Shown piece by piece: positions 1 to 8,597 of a stretch of 64,000 bases of DNA. Each line of letters opens with the position of its first letter. Position 1 is the first letter of the stretch. The stretch comes from Roseomonas xinghualingensis. Its GTDB lineage: Bacteria > Pseudomonadota > Alphaproteobacteria > Acetobacterales > Acetobacteraceae. A model generated the notes under the pieces. It was not told the DNA's origin and searched no databases. It worked only from the letters and a program-made list of their open reading frames with translations. Position numbers and translations under genes: made by a program. The stretch is from positions 40,829 through 104,828 of the forward strand of contig NZ_JAOXLP010000015.1 in NCBI RefSeq assembly GCF_025791835.1, read 5' to 3'.

Positions 1-174
1 GCGCGAGCCGCCCAGCGCGCCGAGCAGCAGCACGGCAAGGGTCTGGAGGGTGGCTGGCACCGGCCACATCGGCAGGCTCACCTGCGCCGAGGCCGCCAGC
101 ACGGCCGAGCCCATCAGCGCCAGGGACCAGAAGCGGAGTGCCGGCCGGGCGGCGAAACCCTGGATGGCGGTCAT
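1..174 (-). CDS. bioY: Biotin transporter BioY, partial (N-terminus only)
   Basis: The first 58 codons of a minus-strand gene that runs off the left edge. The translation opens with MTAIQGF, then a hydrophobic helix, then WPVPATLQTLAVLLLG. The P-V-P-x-T-L-Q-T-L-A signature belongs to BioY, the substrate-binding membrane component of biotin ECF transporters. A strong ribosome site (AGGAAAGG) precedes the ATG. That ATG overlaps the mutY stop as ATGA, so the two genes are probably cotranscribed and translationally coupled. The C-terminal part lies outside the window. Confidence 0.8.
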   Translation of the reverse strand, partial: MTAIQGFAARPALRFWSLALMGSAVLAASAQVSLPMWPVPATLQTLAVLLLGALGGSR

Positions 175-1304
175 GAGGGAATTCCTTTCCTGCGGGCGCC
201 ACGCGCCCCGGGCCCCCGGCTTGCCATGCTCCCCGCGCACTCGGCAAGCGGCCCTTCGGCAAGGGCCAGCAGGCGCCGGATAGCAGTCGGCAGGGCGAGG
301 CGGGCCGCATCCGGTTCCATCCAGACCATTCCCTCCGGCGCCGGCGCTTCGGGGGCCGGGGCTTCGGCCAGCCGCATCTCCAGTTCCATATGGGTGAAGC
401 CATGCCAGGCGGTGCCGGGGCGCAGCGTCCAGGTCAGGCCGGGTAGAGGGGTATGGGGCAGGGCCTCGTCCAGCGACCATGGCGCTCCCTCCCGCCAGGG
501 AGAGCCTGGGATTTCCAGCATGCCGCCCAGCAGCCCCTCGGGCGGGCGGTGACGCAGCAGCAGGCGCCCGGCAGGGTCTCGTGCAAGGAAATGCAGGCCA
601 TGGCGGTGGGTGCGGGCCGCCTTGGGCGCCTTCACCGGAAGGCTTTCCTGGATGCCCTCGCGCCGGGCGAGGCAATCCTCGCGCCAGGGGCAGAGGGCGC
701 AGGCCGGGCGACGTGGGGTGCAGATGGTGGCGCCGAGGTCGAACAGCGCCTGCACGAAATCGCCGGGGCGGGTCCGTGGTTCTGGCTGTTCCATGAAGCG
801 CGCGGCGATGGGGCCGATCAGGCGGCGGGCGCCGGGCAAGGGCTCCCGGATGGCCAGCAGGCGGGCCACCACGCGTTCCACATTGCCGTCCACCGGCACG
901 GTCGGGCGGTTGAAGGCGATGGCAGCCACGGCGGCGGCCGTATAAGCGCCGATGCCGGGCAACTCGCGCAGCCCTGCCTCGGTATCCGGGAAGCCGCCGC
1001 GCGTGGCCACGGCCTTGGCGGCGGCGTGCAGGTTGCGGGCACGGGCGTAGTAGCCGAGCCCGGCCCATTCGGCCGCCACATCCTCCCAGGGGGCGGCTGC
1101 CAGGGCCCCTGCATCCGGGAAGCGGGCAAGGAATCGGGCGTAGCGCGGGCCAACCGCTGCCACGGTGGTCTGCTGGAGCATCACTTCCGAGAGCCAGATG
1201 CGGTATGGATCGGCCTCGCCCCGCCAGGGCAGGGTCCGGCGGTGGCGGTCATACCAGGCCAGGAGTGGGCCGGCGGGCGGAGGTTTGGGAATGGTGTCGG
1301 ACAA
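171..1304 (-). CDS. mutY: A/G-specific adenine DNA glycosylase MutY
   Basis: Base-excision repair enzyme that removes adenine mispaired with 8-oxoguanine. Visible are the catalytic glutamate region (SEVMLQQTTV), the helix-hairpin-helix (LPGIGAYTAAAV), the catalytic aspartate in VDGNVERV, and the 4Fe-4S ligands as C-x6-C-x2-C-x5-C (CTPRRPACALCPWREDC). A C-terminal NUDIX-like domain follows, with HGFTHMELEM. The start is uncertain. I chose TTG at 1304, which gives 377 residues beginning SDTIPKP; the open frame extends further upstream without family similarity. This start overlaps the 5' end of the divergent DUF721 gene by 14 bases. The stop overlaps the bioY start. Confidence 0.9.
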   Translation of the reverse strand: MSDTIPKPPPAGPLLAWYDRHRRTLPWRGEADPYRIWLSEVMLQQTTVAAVGPRYARFLARFPDAGALAAAPWEDVAAEWAGLGYYARARNLHAAAKAVATRGGFPDTEAGLRELPGIGAYTAAAVAAIAFNRPTVPVDGNVERVVARLLAIREPLPGARRLIGPIAARFMEQPEPRTRPGDFVQALFDLGATICTPRRPACALCPWREDCLARREGIQESLPVKAPKAARTHRHGLHFLARDPAGRLLLRHRPPEGLLGGMLEIPGSPWREGAPWSLDEALPHTPLPGLTWTLRPGTAWHGFTHMELEMRLAEAPAPEAPAPEGMVWMEPDAARLALPTAIRRLLALAEGPLAECAGSMASRGPGARGARRKGIPS

Positions 1305-1878
1305 AACGAGGGCAGGGGAGGGCGGGACGGCTGCCAAGGCAAGCCCCCCGCGCCGCCGTGCACCGCGCAAGGATGCCCAGGCGGCCGCTGCACCGGAGGC
1401 CAGCTCTGCCCGGACGTTGCCCGTCGAGGACCTGCGCCGCCCGGATCTCGGGCTGCGCCCGCTGGGCGGCTTCATCCCGCGCCTAACCCGCCCGGCCTTC
1501 AAGCGGCGCAGCCCGGCCGGGGCGCTGCTGATGGCGGACTGGGCCGGGATCGTGGGGCCGTCCATCGCCGCCGTCACGATTCCCAGACGGCTGACGGGCA
1601 GTACCCTGACCATCGGCTGCTCCGGGCCGGTGGCGATGGAGCTGCAGCATCTCGCGCCGCAGCTCATCGCCCGGGTCAATGCCGCGCTGGGAAGCGTGAC
1701 GGTGGAGGCGCTGCGCTTCGTGCAGCAGGCCCCTTCCACCCCGCCTGCCCCGCGTCCCCGCCCCACCGCGCCGTTGCCGGATACTGTTCGTGGCGCGCTG
1801 GATACTGTTGGTAGTCCCGAATTGCGCGATGCCCTGGCAAGATTGGCGCGTGGGGTCTATCGAGCGCCCCCGAAGTGA
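1291..1878 (+). CDS. DUF721 (DciA-like) protein
   Basis: A 195-residue protein with a basic, low-complexity N-terminus and a C-terminal DUF721 core (MADWAGIVGPSIA, then LTIGCSGPVAMELQH and LIARVNAALG). DUF721 is the DciA domain, known from other bacteria as the replicative-helicase loader or operator; that role is inferred here from family. The ATG at 1291 is preceded by GGAGG at 1279-1283, and a GTG one codon later is an alternative. It is divergent from mutY and its start overlaps mutY's. The dsbA-like gene and smc follow closely on the same strand. Confidence 0.75.
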   Translation: MVSDKTRAGEGGTAAKASPPRRRAPRKDAQAAAAPEASSARTLPVEDLRRPDLGLRPLGGFIPRLTRPAFKRRSPAGALLMADWAGIVGPSIAAVTIPRRLTGSTLTIGCSGPVAMELQHLAPQLIARVNAALGSVTVEALRFVQQAPSTPPAPRPRPTAPLPDTVRGALDTVGSPELRDALARLARGVYRAPPK

Positions 1879-1916
1879 CATCCAGACAGCCCAAACAGGA
1901 CGGGATCCCCGGACCG

Positions 1917-2525
1917 ATGAGCATTGCCCGCCGTAGCCTTCTCCTCGCCGCCCCCGCAGCCACGTTGATCCCGGCATTCGCGCGCGCCCAGGCCGCCGAT
2001 CCGCGCCTGGGCGAGCGCTCGACCGGCAAGCCTGACGCGCCGGTGACGGTGATCGAGTATTTCTCACTCACCTGTTCGCATTGCGCGGCCTTCCATGGCC
2101 AGACCTGGCCGCAGGTGAAGGCGAAGCTGGTGGATACCGGCAAGGTGCGGATGGTGTGGCGCGACTTCCCGCTGGACCAGCTGGCCCTGGCCGGCGCCGT
2201 TGTCGCGCGTTCCCTTCCGGCGGAGCGGTATGAGGCCTTCGTTGGCGCCCTCCTGGCCTCGCAGGACCGCTGGGCCTTCGCGCGTGGCGCCGACAATATC
2301 GGTGAAATCGCCAAGATCGCGGCGATGGCCGGGATGAGCCGTGCCGAGGTGGATGCCGCCTTGGCCGATCAGGCACTGCAGCGGGGCATCCTGGAGGTCC
2401 GGCTGAAGGGGCAGCAGGAGCACAATGTGAGCTCCACCCCCACTTTCGTCTTCAACAACCGCCCGCATCCGGGCGCCGTGACCTACGAGCGCTTCGCTGA
2501 GCTGGCTGGCGTTTCAGGTAGCTAA
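1917..2525 (+). CDS. DsbA-family periplasmic thioredoxin-fold protein
   Basis: A 202-residue secreted thiol oxidoreductase. It begins MSIARRSLLLAA, a twin-arginine-like or Sec signal ending near FARAQA. The redox motif is C-S-H-C in FSLTCSHCAAFHG, and the cis-Pro loop is in SSTPTFVFNN. This matches the DsbA/DsbG-like DSBA domain (Thioredoxin_4). A GTG at 1875 overlapping the DUF721 stop would add 14 residues, but I prefer the ATG that begins the signal peptide. The TAA stop shares one base with the smc ATG (TAATG), so the two genes are probably coupled. Confidence 0.85.
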   Translation: MSIARRSLLLAAPAATLIPAFARAQAADPRLGERSTGKPDAPVTVIEYFSLTCSHCAAFHGQTWPQVKAKLVDTGKVRMVWRDFPLDQLALAGAVVARSLPAERYEAFVGALLASQDRWAFARGADNIGEIAKIAAMAGMSRAEVDAALADQALQRGILEVRLKGQQEHNVSSTPTFVFNNRPHPGAVTYERFAELAGVSGS

Positions 2526-5500
2526 TGGAAAACCACCCCGTCAGCCTCTCCGGGGCCGAGGCTCTGGAAAGCCCGGCGGGGGAGGCGGAGGTCCGCCCCG
2601 TCATGGGCGTGGCCAAGCATGGCGCGGTGCCGTCCGGCGGCCCCGCCAATGCCAACCTGGCTGAAGCCGAAAGGGCGGATGGCGAGGAGGACCGGCGCGA
2701 TGACGGCGACCGGAAGCCCCGCACCGCCACCCTCGCGCGCGTGCGCATCGCCGGCTTCAAATCCTTTGCCGAGCCCACCACCGTCGAGGTGCTGCCGGGG
2801 CTGACGGGCATTGTTGGCCCGAATGGCTGCGGCAAGTCCAATGTCGTCGAGGCGCTGCGCTGGGCGATGGGCGAGACCAATGCCCGCGCCATGCGTGGCG
2901 GCGAGATGGACGATGTCATCTTCGCCGGTACTTCCACCCGCGCCGGCCGCAACCAGGCCGAGGTGACGCTGAGCCTGGAAGAGGCCGCCGGCCTTGCCCC
3001 ACCGCCGAATTCCGAGGCGGCTGAGCTGGAGATCACCCGCCGTATCGAGCGTGGCTCGGGCACCGGCTACCGCATCAACGGCAGGGAGGCGCGCGGGCGC
3101 GACGTCGCCACACTTTTCGCCGATCTCGGCTCGGGCTCACGGGCCTCTGGCATGGTCAGCCAGGGGCGCGTCGCGGCGCTGATCGGCGCGAAGCCGGAGG
3201 AGCGGCGCTCGGTGCTGGAGGAGGCCGCCGGCACCGCCGGCCTTCGTGCCCGCCGCCATGAGGCCGAACTGAAGCTGCGGCAGGCCGAGACGAACCTGAC
3301 CCGCGCCGATGACCTGCGCACCCAGCTGGAGACACAGCGCGAGAGCCTGAAGAAGCAGGCCAAGCAGGCGGCACGCTACCGCAACCTCTCCGGTCTGACC
3401 CGGGCCGCCGAGGCGGAATGGATGGCCGTGCTGGCCGCCCGGGCCGAACGGCAGCTTCTCTCCGCCCGTCATGCGCTGGATGCGGCCCGTGCCACCACCC
3501 GCGCTGCGGAGGCGGCGGCGGAGGCCGCGACGCGACGCGCCCATGCGGCCGAGATGGCCCTGCCCGGTCCCCGTGCCGCCGAGGCAGCCGCCCGCACCGC
3601 GCTGGAGCGCCGGCGCGTGGAAGGCGAGGGGCTTGCCGCCGCTGAAGCCCGTGCCCGCGCCGCGCTGGATGCCGCCACTAGCCGCCTTGCCCAGATCCAG
3701 GCTGACCATGGCCATGCTGCCTCCGTGGTCAGCGATGCCGAGGCTGCCGAGGCGCGGCTGACGGCCGAGGCACAGGAACTGGCTTCCGCGCTGGCCGCCC
3801 TGCCCGCACAGGTGGAGGCGGCGGCGGAGCGCCTCAGCTTGGCCGAGGATGCCATCCGCGAGCAGGAAGCCGCTGCCGAGCGCGCGGCCGAGGCCGCGGC
3901 TGAAGCCGCCCTGGCTTTCGAGCGCCTGCAGGATGCTCGCCGCGCCGCCGATAACACGACCCGCCGCCTGGCAGCCGAGACGGCCCGGCTGGAGGAGGAA
4001 CGGGCAAAGGCTCTGGCCGCCAGTGTCTCGCCCGAGGCGCTGTCGAGTGCCGCCGCCGATGCGGATGCCGCCGATGCGGCGCTGGCCGAGGCCCGCATCG
4101 GCTTCGAGCGCGCGGAGGCCGCCCGTGCCGCCGCTGCCGCCGCCGAGGCCGATGCCCGCCGTGCCGCCACCGCCGCCGAGGCGGATGAGGCCGCCGCGCG
4201 CGAGGCTGCCCGCGCCGCCACCGAACGTGCCCGCCGCGCCACCGAGGGCCATGAGCGCCTGAAGCGCGAGCATGAGCAGGCCCTGGCCGCCTGCATCCCC
4301 GCCGAGCGCCAGGAGGCGGCCCGCCGCGAGGAGGCCGAGGCCACCGGCGCCGCCGAAGCCGCCGCCGAGGCCCTGGCCCAGGCCGAGCAGGCCCGTGCCG
4401 CTGCTGCGGCGGCCCTGTCCCGCGCCCGTACGGCAGAATCGGAGGCCGGCGCTGTCCGTGCCCGCGCCGCCGCCGAGGCCCAGGGCCTCGCCGCCCTGCT
4501 GCGCGCGGGAGAGAGTGGCAATGCGGTGCCGGTCCTTGATTCGGTTTCCGTGCCGCCGGGGCTGGAAGCGGCATTGGGTGCCGCGCTGGGCGAGGGGCTC
4601 GATTACCCGACGGATACGAAGGCGCCGCGCCACTGGCGTACCCTGCCGCCGCTGGCTCCGCTGCCTGCCCTGCCGGAAGGCGCGACGCCCCTGGCCGATC
4701 TGGTCCAGGCGCCGCCGGAACTGGTGCGCGCTCTCTCCCAGGTCGGGTTGATCGAGGATGAGGCGCGTGGGCCTGTCCTTCAGGAGGCGCTGGCGCCTGG
4801 GCAGGCGCTGGTGGCCCGCAGCGGCGGCTTCTGGCGCTGGGATGGTCATGGCGCCAATCCGGGTGCGCCCAGCGCCGGCGCCGAGCGGCTGCGCCAGCGC
4901 AACCGCCTGCGCGCGCGGGAAGCGGCGCGTGATGCCGCTGAGGCCGCGCTGACCATGGCCCGCGCGGAGGCCGAGGCCGCCAGGACGGCGGAAGCAGCCG
5001 CCTCCGCTGCCGAGGCGACGGCCCGTAACGCACGCCGTGAGGCGGATTCACGACTGGCGCGGGCGCGGCAGGAAGCGTCCCGGCTGGCTGCGGGGGCAGC
5101 GCTGGCTGATAGCCGCCTGTCTGCCCTGGTTCCTGCCCTGGAGCGTGCCGCCGCCGAGCGGACGGAGGCGGAGCGGTTGCTCGAGGGCGCGAAGGCCGCC
5201 CAGGCCGCCGTGCCGGATGCCGCCACCGCCCGCGCCGCGCGGGATGCCGCCGTGGCTGAGCTTCGGCAGGCCGCCCAGGCGGAGGAAGCCGCCCGCCATG
5301 CGCGGCGAGCCGCCGAAGGGCGCCTGGACGCCGCGCGCACCGCGCAGGCAGCCCTGGCTTCCCGCGCCGCCGCCGCCGAAGGGCGCCTGGCCGCGCTGGA
5401 GCCGCAGCTTGCCCGCCTCGCCGAGCAACGCGCCGAGGCCGAGGCGGCACGCGCTTCCATCGAGGAAGCGGCGGCTGCTGCGCCCGATCTCGAAGCTGCC

Positions 5501-6718
5501 CGGGCTGCCGCCCAGGCCGCGCGCAACGCTCTGACGGAGGCACGCCGCGAGGAGGCTGAGGCCCGTGCCGCGCGTCTGGCCCTTGATGCGGAGGAAGGAC
5601 GCTTCGCGACCCGCCGCGCCGCGCTGGAGGAGGAAGCCGCCTCCTGGGCTGCACGGCGGACGGATGCCGCCAACCGGCTGATCGAGCTTTCCGCGCGCCG
5701 GGAGGCCGCCTCCGCCGAGGCCGAGGCCGCTGCCGAGGCGCCGGAGGAGGCCGCCGCCCAGCTGGTGAGTGCCGCGCGCATGCTGGCTGAGGTGGAGCAG
5801 GCCCATGCCGAGGCCGCCGCCGCCCTGGCCACCGCTGAGACGGAGGCGCGCGACGCCGCCGAGGCGCGCCGGCAGGCCGATGCCACCTTTGCCGCGGCGC
5901 GTGAGGCCCAGGCCCGTGCCGATGGCGCCGCTGCCCGCGCCGAGGATGAGGGGCGCGCCGTCGCCACGCGCATCATGGAGCGGCTGGGCCCGGATACGGA
6001 ACTCCCGGAAGCGCCCGAGGACCTGTCCGACGCAGCCGAGGAGAAGGCCCGCCGCAAGACCGAGCGCCTGGCGCGCGAGCGCGAGGAAATGGGCCCGGTC
6101 AATCTCCGCGCCGATGTGGAGATGGCGGAGGTGGAGGAGCGCCTCGCGAATCTGGAGAGGGAACGCGAGGAAATCAGCCATGCCATCGCCAAGCTGCGCG
6201 GCTCGATCGGCCATCTGAACCGCGAGGGGCGGGAGCGCCTGCGCGCGGTGTTCGACCGGGTGGATGCCGAGTTCCGGGCCCTGTTCACCCGTCTCTTCGG
6301 TGGCGGCCGTGCGCATCTGGCGCTGGTCGGCTCCGACGATGTGCTGGAGGCGGGGCTGGAGATCTATGCCGAGCCTCCGGGGAAGAAGCTCTCGGCTCTG
6401 TCCCTTCTCTCAGGTGGCGAGCAGGCGCTGACGGCGCTCTCCCTGATTTTTGCGGTGTTCCGCTGTCAACCCGCGCCCGTTTGCGTGCTGGACGAGGTGG
6501 ACGCGCCGTTGGACGATGCGAATGTGGAGCGACTCTGCAATTTGCTGGAAGCGATGACGGAGGGGGGCACGCGCTTCCTTGTCGTCACGCACCATCCGCT
6601 GACCATGGCGCGGATGCACCGGCTCTACGGCGTTACGATGCAGGAGCGGGGAATATCGCGGCTGCTCTCGGTCGATCTGGGCCGGGCAGTGGAGATGGCA
6701 GAGGGAGGAGCGGCCTGA
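2525..6718 (+). CDS. smc: Chromosome segregation protein SMC
   Basis: A 1397-residue SMC ATPase that organises and segregates the chromosome, normally with ScpA/ScpB. The Walker A motif is at residues 98-105 (GPNGCGKS). A globular hinge lies near residues 655-790. The signature LSGGEQ is at 1295-1300, followed by Walker B VCVLDEVDAPLDD. Two features are unusual. A 70-residue acidic extension precedes the family start (LARVRIAGFKSF). The coiled coils are extremely rich in Ala, Glu and Arg, which is why very long spurious frames appear on the other strand. It is longer than the usual 1150-1200 residues. Confidence 0.95.
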   Translation: MENHPVSLSGAEALESPAGEAEVRPVMGVAKHGAVPSGGPANANLAEAERADGEEDRRDDGDRKPRTATLARVRIAGFKSFAEPTTVEVLPGLTGIVGPNGCGKSNVVEALRWAMGETNARAMRGGEMDDVIFAGTSTRAGRNQAEVTLSLEEAAGLAPPPNSEAAELEITRRIERGSGTGYRINGREARGRDVATLFADLGSGSRASGMVSQGRVAALIGAKPEERRSVLEEAAGTAGLRARRHEAELKLRQAETNLTRADDLRTQLETQRESLKKQAKQAARYRNLSGLTRAAEAEWMAVLAARAERQLLSARHALDAARATTRAAEAAAEAATRRAHAAEMALPGPRAAEAAARTALERRRVEGEGLAAAEARARAALDAATSRLAQIQADHGHAASVVSDAEAAEARLTAEAQELASALAALPAQVEAAAERLSLAEDAIREQEAAAERAAEAAAEAALAFERLQDARRAADNTTRRLAAETARLEEERAKALAASVSPEALSSAAADADAADAALAEARIGFERAEAARAAAAAAEADARRAATAAEADEAAAREAARAATERARRATEGHERLKREHEQALAACIPAERQEAARREEAEATGAAEAAAEALAQAEQARAAAAAALSRARTAESEAGAVRARAAAEAQGLAALLRAGESGNAVPVLDSVSVPPGLEAALGAALGEGLDYPTDTKAPRHWRTLPPLAPLPALPEGATPLADLVQAPPELVRALSQVGLIEDEARGPVLQEALAPGQALVARSGGFWRWDGHGANPGAPSAGAERLRQRNRLRAREAARDAAEAALTMARAEAEAARTAEAAASAAEATARNARREADSRLARARQEASRLAAGAALADSRLSALVPALERAAAERTEAERLLEGAKAAQAAVPDAATARAARDAAVAELRQAAQAEEAARHARRAAEGRLDAARTAQAALASRAAAAEGRLAALEPQLARLAEQRAEAEAARASIEEAAAAAPDLEAARAAAQAARNALTEARREEAEARAARLALDAEEGRFATRRAALEEEAASWAARRTDAANRLIELSARREAASAEAEAAAEAPEEAAAQLVSAARMLAEVEQAHAEAAAALATAETEARDAAEARRQADATFAAAREAQARADGAAARAEDEGRAVATRIMERLGPDTELPEAPEDLSDAAEEKARRKTERLAREREEMGPVNLRADVEMAEVEERLANLEREREEISHAIAKLRGSIGHLNREGRERLRAVFDRVDAEFRALFTRLFGGGRAHLALVGSDDVLEAGLEIYAEPPGKKLSALSLLSGGEQALTALSLIFAVFRCQPAPVCVLDEVDAPLDDANVERLCNLLEAMTEGGTRFLVVTHHPLTMARMHRLYGVTMQERGISRLLSVDLGRAVEMAEGGAA

Positions 6719-6934
6719 CGCCGAACTGGGACACAGGCTTGATCCGTGTCAATGCGCGCGACGTCAAAATGGTTTAATCGTAACTGCATATTATGTTCGA
6801 TTTGGAGTGTGGCGTGAAGCCCTTGTGACTTCAAAAAAAGTTGACCTTCTTTCGGGAGAGTTGTACTTCCGCTGCGGCGTGCACGGAAACGCGAGGTGCG
6901 TTCCCTGTGCTCGAAACGTCGGAGTGGGTTTGCT
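6719..6934 (+). promoter_or_regulatory. AT-richer intergenic region, presumed promoter of PTPS-folE
   Basis: 216 bases between smc and the PTPS gene, clearly lower in GC than the flanking genes. A TTGACC box at 6841-6846 could be a -35 element, but the bases 17 further on (TACTTC) are a poor -10. There is no convincing terminator for smc; an imperfect GACAC...GTGTC hairpin near 6730-6750 has no T-run. I see no ORF here. Confidence 0.35.
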
Positions 6935-7288
6935 GTGATCGAGATGTTCCGCGAGTTCACCTTCGAGGCTGCGCATAAGACAACGCCCGACACGCCGCTT
7001 CACGGGCATACCTTCAAGGTCAAGGTGGTCCTGACGGGCGAGCCGCATCCGGTCTATGGTTGGTCCCATGATCTGCTTGAGGTCGAGCCGGTGATCTCCC
7101 GGCTCCGTTCCCGGCTGGACCACACCTACCTGAATGACATCGAGGGCCTCGAGATTCCGACCCTGGAGAATGTGGCCGGCTGGGTCTGCCGCCATCTCGA
7201 CAAGGAGATCCAGGGGGTGGATCGCGTCGAGGTGCGCCGTGGCCTCGAAGGGGCTGGCGAAGGCGTCGTGTTCCGCAACAGGCGCTGA
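6935..7288 (+). CDS. 6-pyruvoyl-tetrahydropterin synthase / QueD-family protein lacking the catalytic Cys
   Basis: A 117-residue T-fold protein. From a GTG start (ribosome site GGAG at 6921; ATG at 6944 is an alternative), zinc-ligand histidines are H14 (FTFEAAH) and H23/H25 (LHGHTF). Further family marks are LDHTYLND and PTLENVA. In QueD and PTPS the residue four before the first HGH histidine is the catalytic Cys; here it is Asp19 (TPDTPLHGH). The gene precedes folE, whose product (dihydroneopterin triphosphate) is the substrate of this family. That points to pterin or deazaguanine metabolism, but the exact reaction is uncertain. PTPS-III-type enzymes also replace the Cys with an acidic residue, though not at this exact spacing. 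Confidence 0.75.
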   Translation: MIEMFREFTFEAAHKTTPDTPLHGHTFKVKVVLTGEPHPVYGWSHDLLEVEPVISRLRSRLDHTYLNDIEGLEIPTLENVAGWVCRHLDKEIQGVDRVEVRRGLEGAGEGVVFRNRR

Positions 7289-7363
7289 TCGCCTCGGCAC
7301 TGATGCCAGGCGGCCGGCGCTCTCCGCCGAAGCCGTAGCCTATCCGTTTCAGGAGGCCTCCAA

Positions 7364-8035
7364 GTGAGCGTTACGCTTCGGCGTCTGCAATCCCGCGCCA
7401 GCCCGGCGAACGAGGCTCTCGACGAGCCGCTTTCGGCTGGTGAGCGGGAGGCCATGATCTGTGCCGCCAGCGAGAAGCTGGAGGAGCTGCTCGACATCCT
7501 GCGTATCGATCACCGGAACGACCCGAACACCCGCGGCACGCCCGTGCGGGTGGCGAAGATGTTCGTGAACGAACTCATGCGCGGGCGTGCTGTCGCTCCT
7601 CCGTCACTTACGGATTTCGAGAACCGGCTTGTCTATCAGGGTATGATCGTGACGGGGCCGATCGAAGTCCGCTCCACCTGCGCGCATCACCTCATGCCGA
7701 TTCGCGGCGAGGCCTTCATTGGCGTGCTGCCCTCGGCCACGGGGAAGGTGCTCGGGCTTTCAAAGTACGACCGCGTCGTCGATCATTTCGCATCCCGCCT
7801 GCAGACACAGGAGGAGCTCGTTCAGCAGATCGGCGAATTCCTGTGGCAGAATACGAATCCCCGTGGCCTCGCTGTCCGGATCAGCGCGGCTCACATGTGC
7901 CGTATGCAGCGCGGCGTGCGCGCGGGGAATGGACGCATGGTGACGAGCGCCTATTTCGGTGCGCTCTCGGAAGAGCCGGCTCTTAAGGACGAATTCCTGC
8001 GCGAGTGTGTGACACTCGACGGTTCATCGCGCTAA
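7364..8035 (+). CDS. folE: GTP cyclohydrolase I
   Basis: A 223-residue FolE that converts GTP to 7,8-dihydroneopterin triphosphate, the first step of folate and pterin synthesis. The zinc ligands are visible: C106 and H109 in STCAHHLMP, and C179 in HMCRMQRG. GLSKYDRVVDHFA and the QTQEELVQQI helix are also typical. It starts at GTG 7364 behind a perfect AGGAGG at 7351-7356. It lies 75 bases downstream of the PTPS-family gene and probably shares its transcript. Confidence 0.95.
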   Translation: MSVTLRRLQSRASPANEALDEPLSAGEREAMICAASEKLEELLDILRIDHRNDPNTRGTPVRVAKMFVNELMRGRAVAPPSLTDFENRLVYQGMIVTGPIEVRSTCAHHLMPIRGEAFIGVLPSATGKVLGLSKYDRVVDHFASRLQTQEELVQQIGEFLWQNTNPRGLAVRISAAHMCRMQRGVRAGNGRMVTSAYFGALSEEPALKDEFLRECVTLDGSSR

Positions 8036-8072
8036 ACTCAGATCTGAAAACCCTGAGGGGAAGGATCTGAGC

Positions 8073-8597
8073 GTGACTGGTCTTTTGATCGGCAAGCGCA
8101 CCTTGATGACGACGATCGGTATGGCTGCCGCAGCGGTGGCGCTGCCGAGCCGGGCTTCCGCGCTTCCGCAGCCCACTGAGTCGCCGATCCTGAGGATCGC
8201 CGGAAAAATCCGCATAAAGAACGATGGCGATGCCGCCGTGTTCGACCGGCCCATGCTCGACAGCCTGGGTTCGGCCACGATCACGAGCGTCACGCCTTGG
8301 TTCGATGGCCCGGTACGCTTCGATGGCGTTCCCATGGCGAAGCTGATGGAAACCGTCGGGGCGACCGGGGAGATGCTGACCGCCATCGCGCTGAACGACT
8401 ACTCGACGGACATTCCGATCTCGGACTTCGCACGCTTCGGCGTCCTCCTTGCCACGAAGCGGAACGGCGCTCCGATGCGGGTGAGCGAGAAGGGGCCGCT
8501 TTTCATCGTCTACCCCTATGATTCGAATCCCGAGCTGCGCTCAAGGCTCTATTACAGCCGCTCCGCCTGGTCGGTTGCCCAGCTCATCATTCAATGA
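8073..8597 (+). CDS. Secreted molybdopterin-binding-fold protein without cysteine (possible sensor)
   Basis: A 174-residue protein with an N-terminal export signal ending near SRASA. The mature part resembles a short oxidoreductase molybdopterin-binding domain (PWFDGPVRFDGVPM, ALNDYSTDIP, GPLFIVYPYD). It contains no cysteine, so it lacks the thiolate that binds molybdenum in the sulfite-oxidase family, and catalysis is doubtful. The start is GTG 8073 behind GAGGGGAAGG. The stop overlaps the ATG of the GGDEF-EAL gene (ATGA), so the two are translationally coupled. I infer a periplasmic ligand-binding partner for that membrane protein. Confidence 0.7.
   Translation: MTGLLIGKRTLMTTIGMAAAAVALPSRASALPQPTESPILRIAGKIRIKNDGDAAVFDRPMLDSLGSATITSVTPWFDGPVRFDGVPMAKLMETVGATGEMLTAIALNDYSTDIPISDFARFGVLLATKRNGAPMRVSEKGPLFIVYPYDSNPELRSRLYYSRSAWSVAQLIIQ

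Noticed and set aside
3137..5654. Very long open frames antisense to smc (about 570 and 606 codons)
   Set aside because: They are by-products of GC-rich Ala/Glu/Arg codon repeats in smc. The translations are low-complexity with no recognisable domain.
6841..6869. TTGACC-based sigma-70 promoter before the PTPS gene
   Set aside because: The -10 region at standard spacing is poor, so only a general regulatory region is reported.
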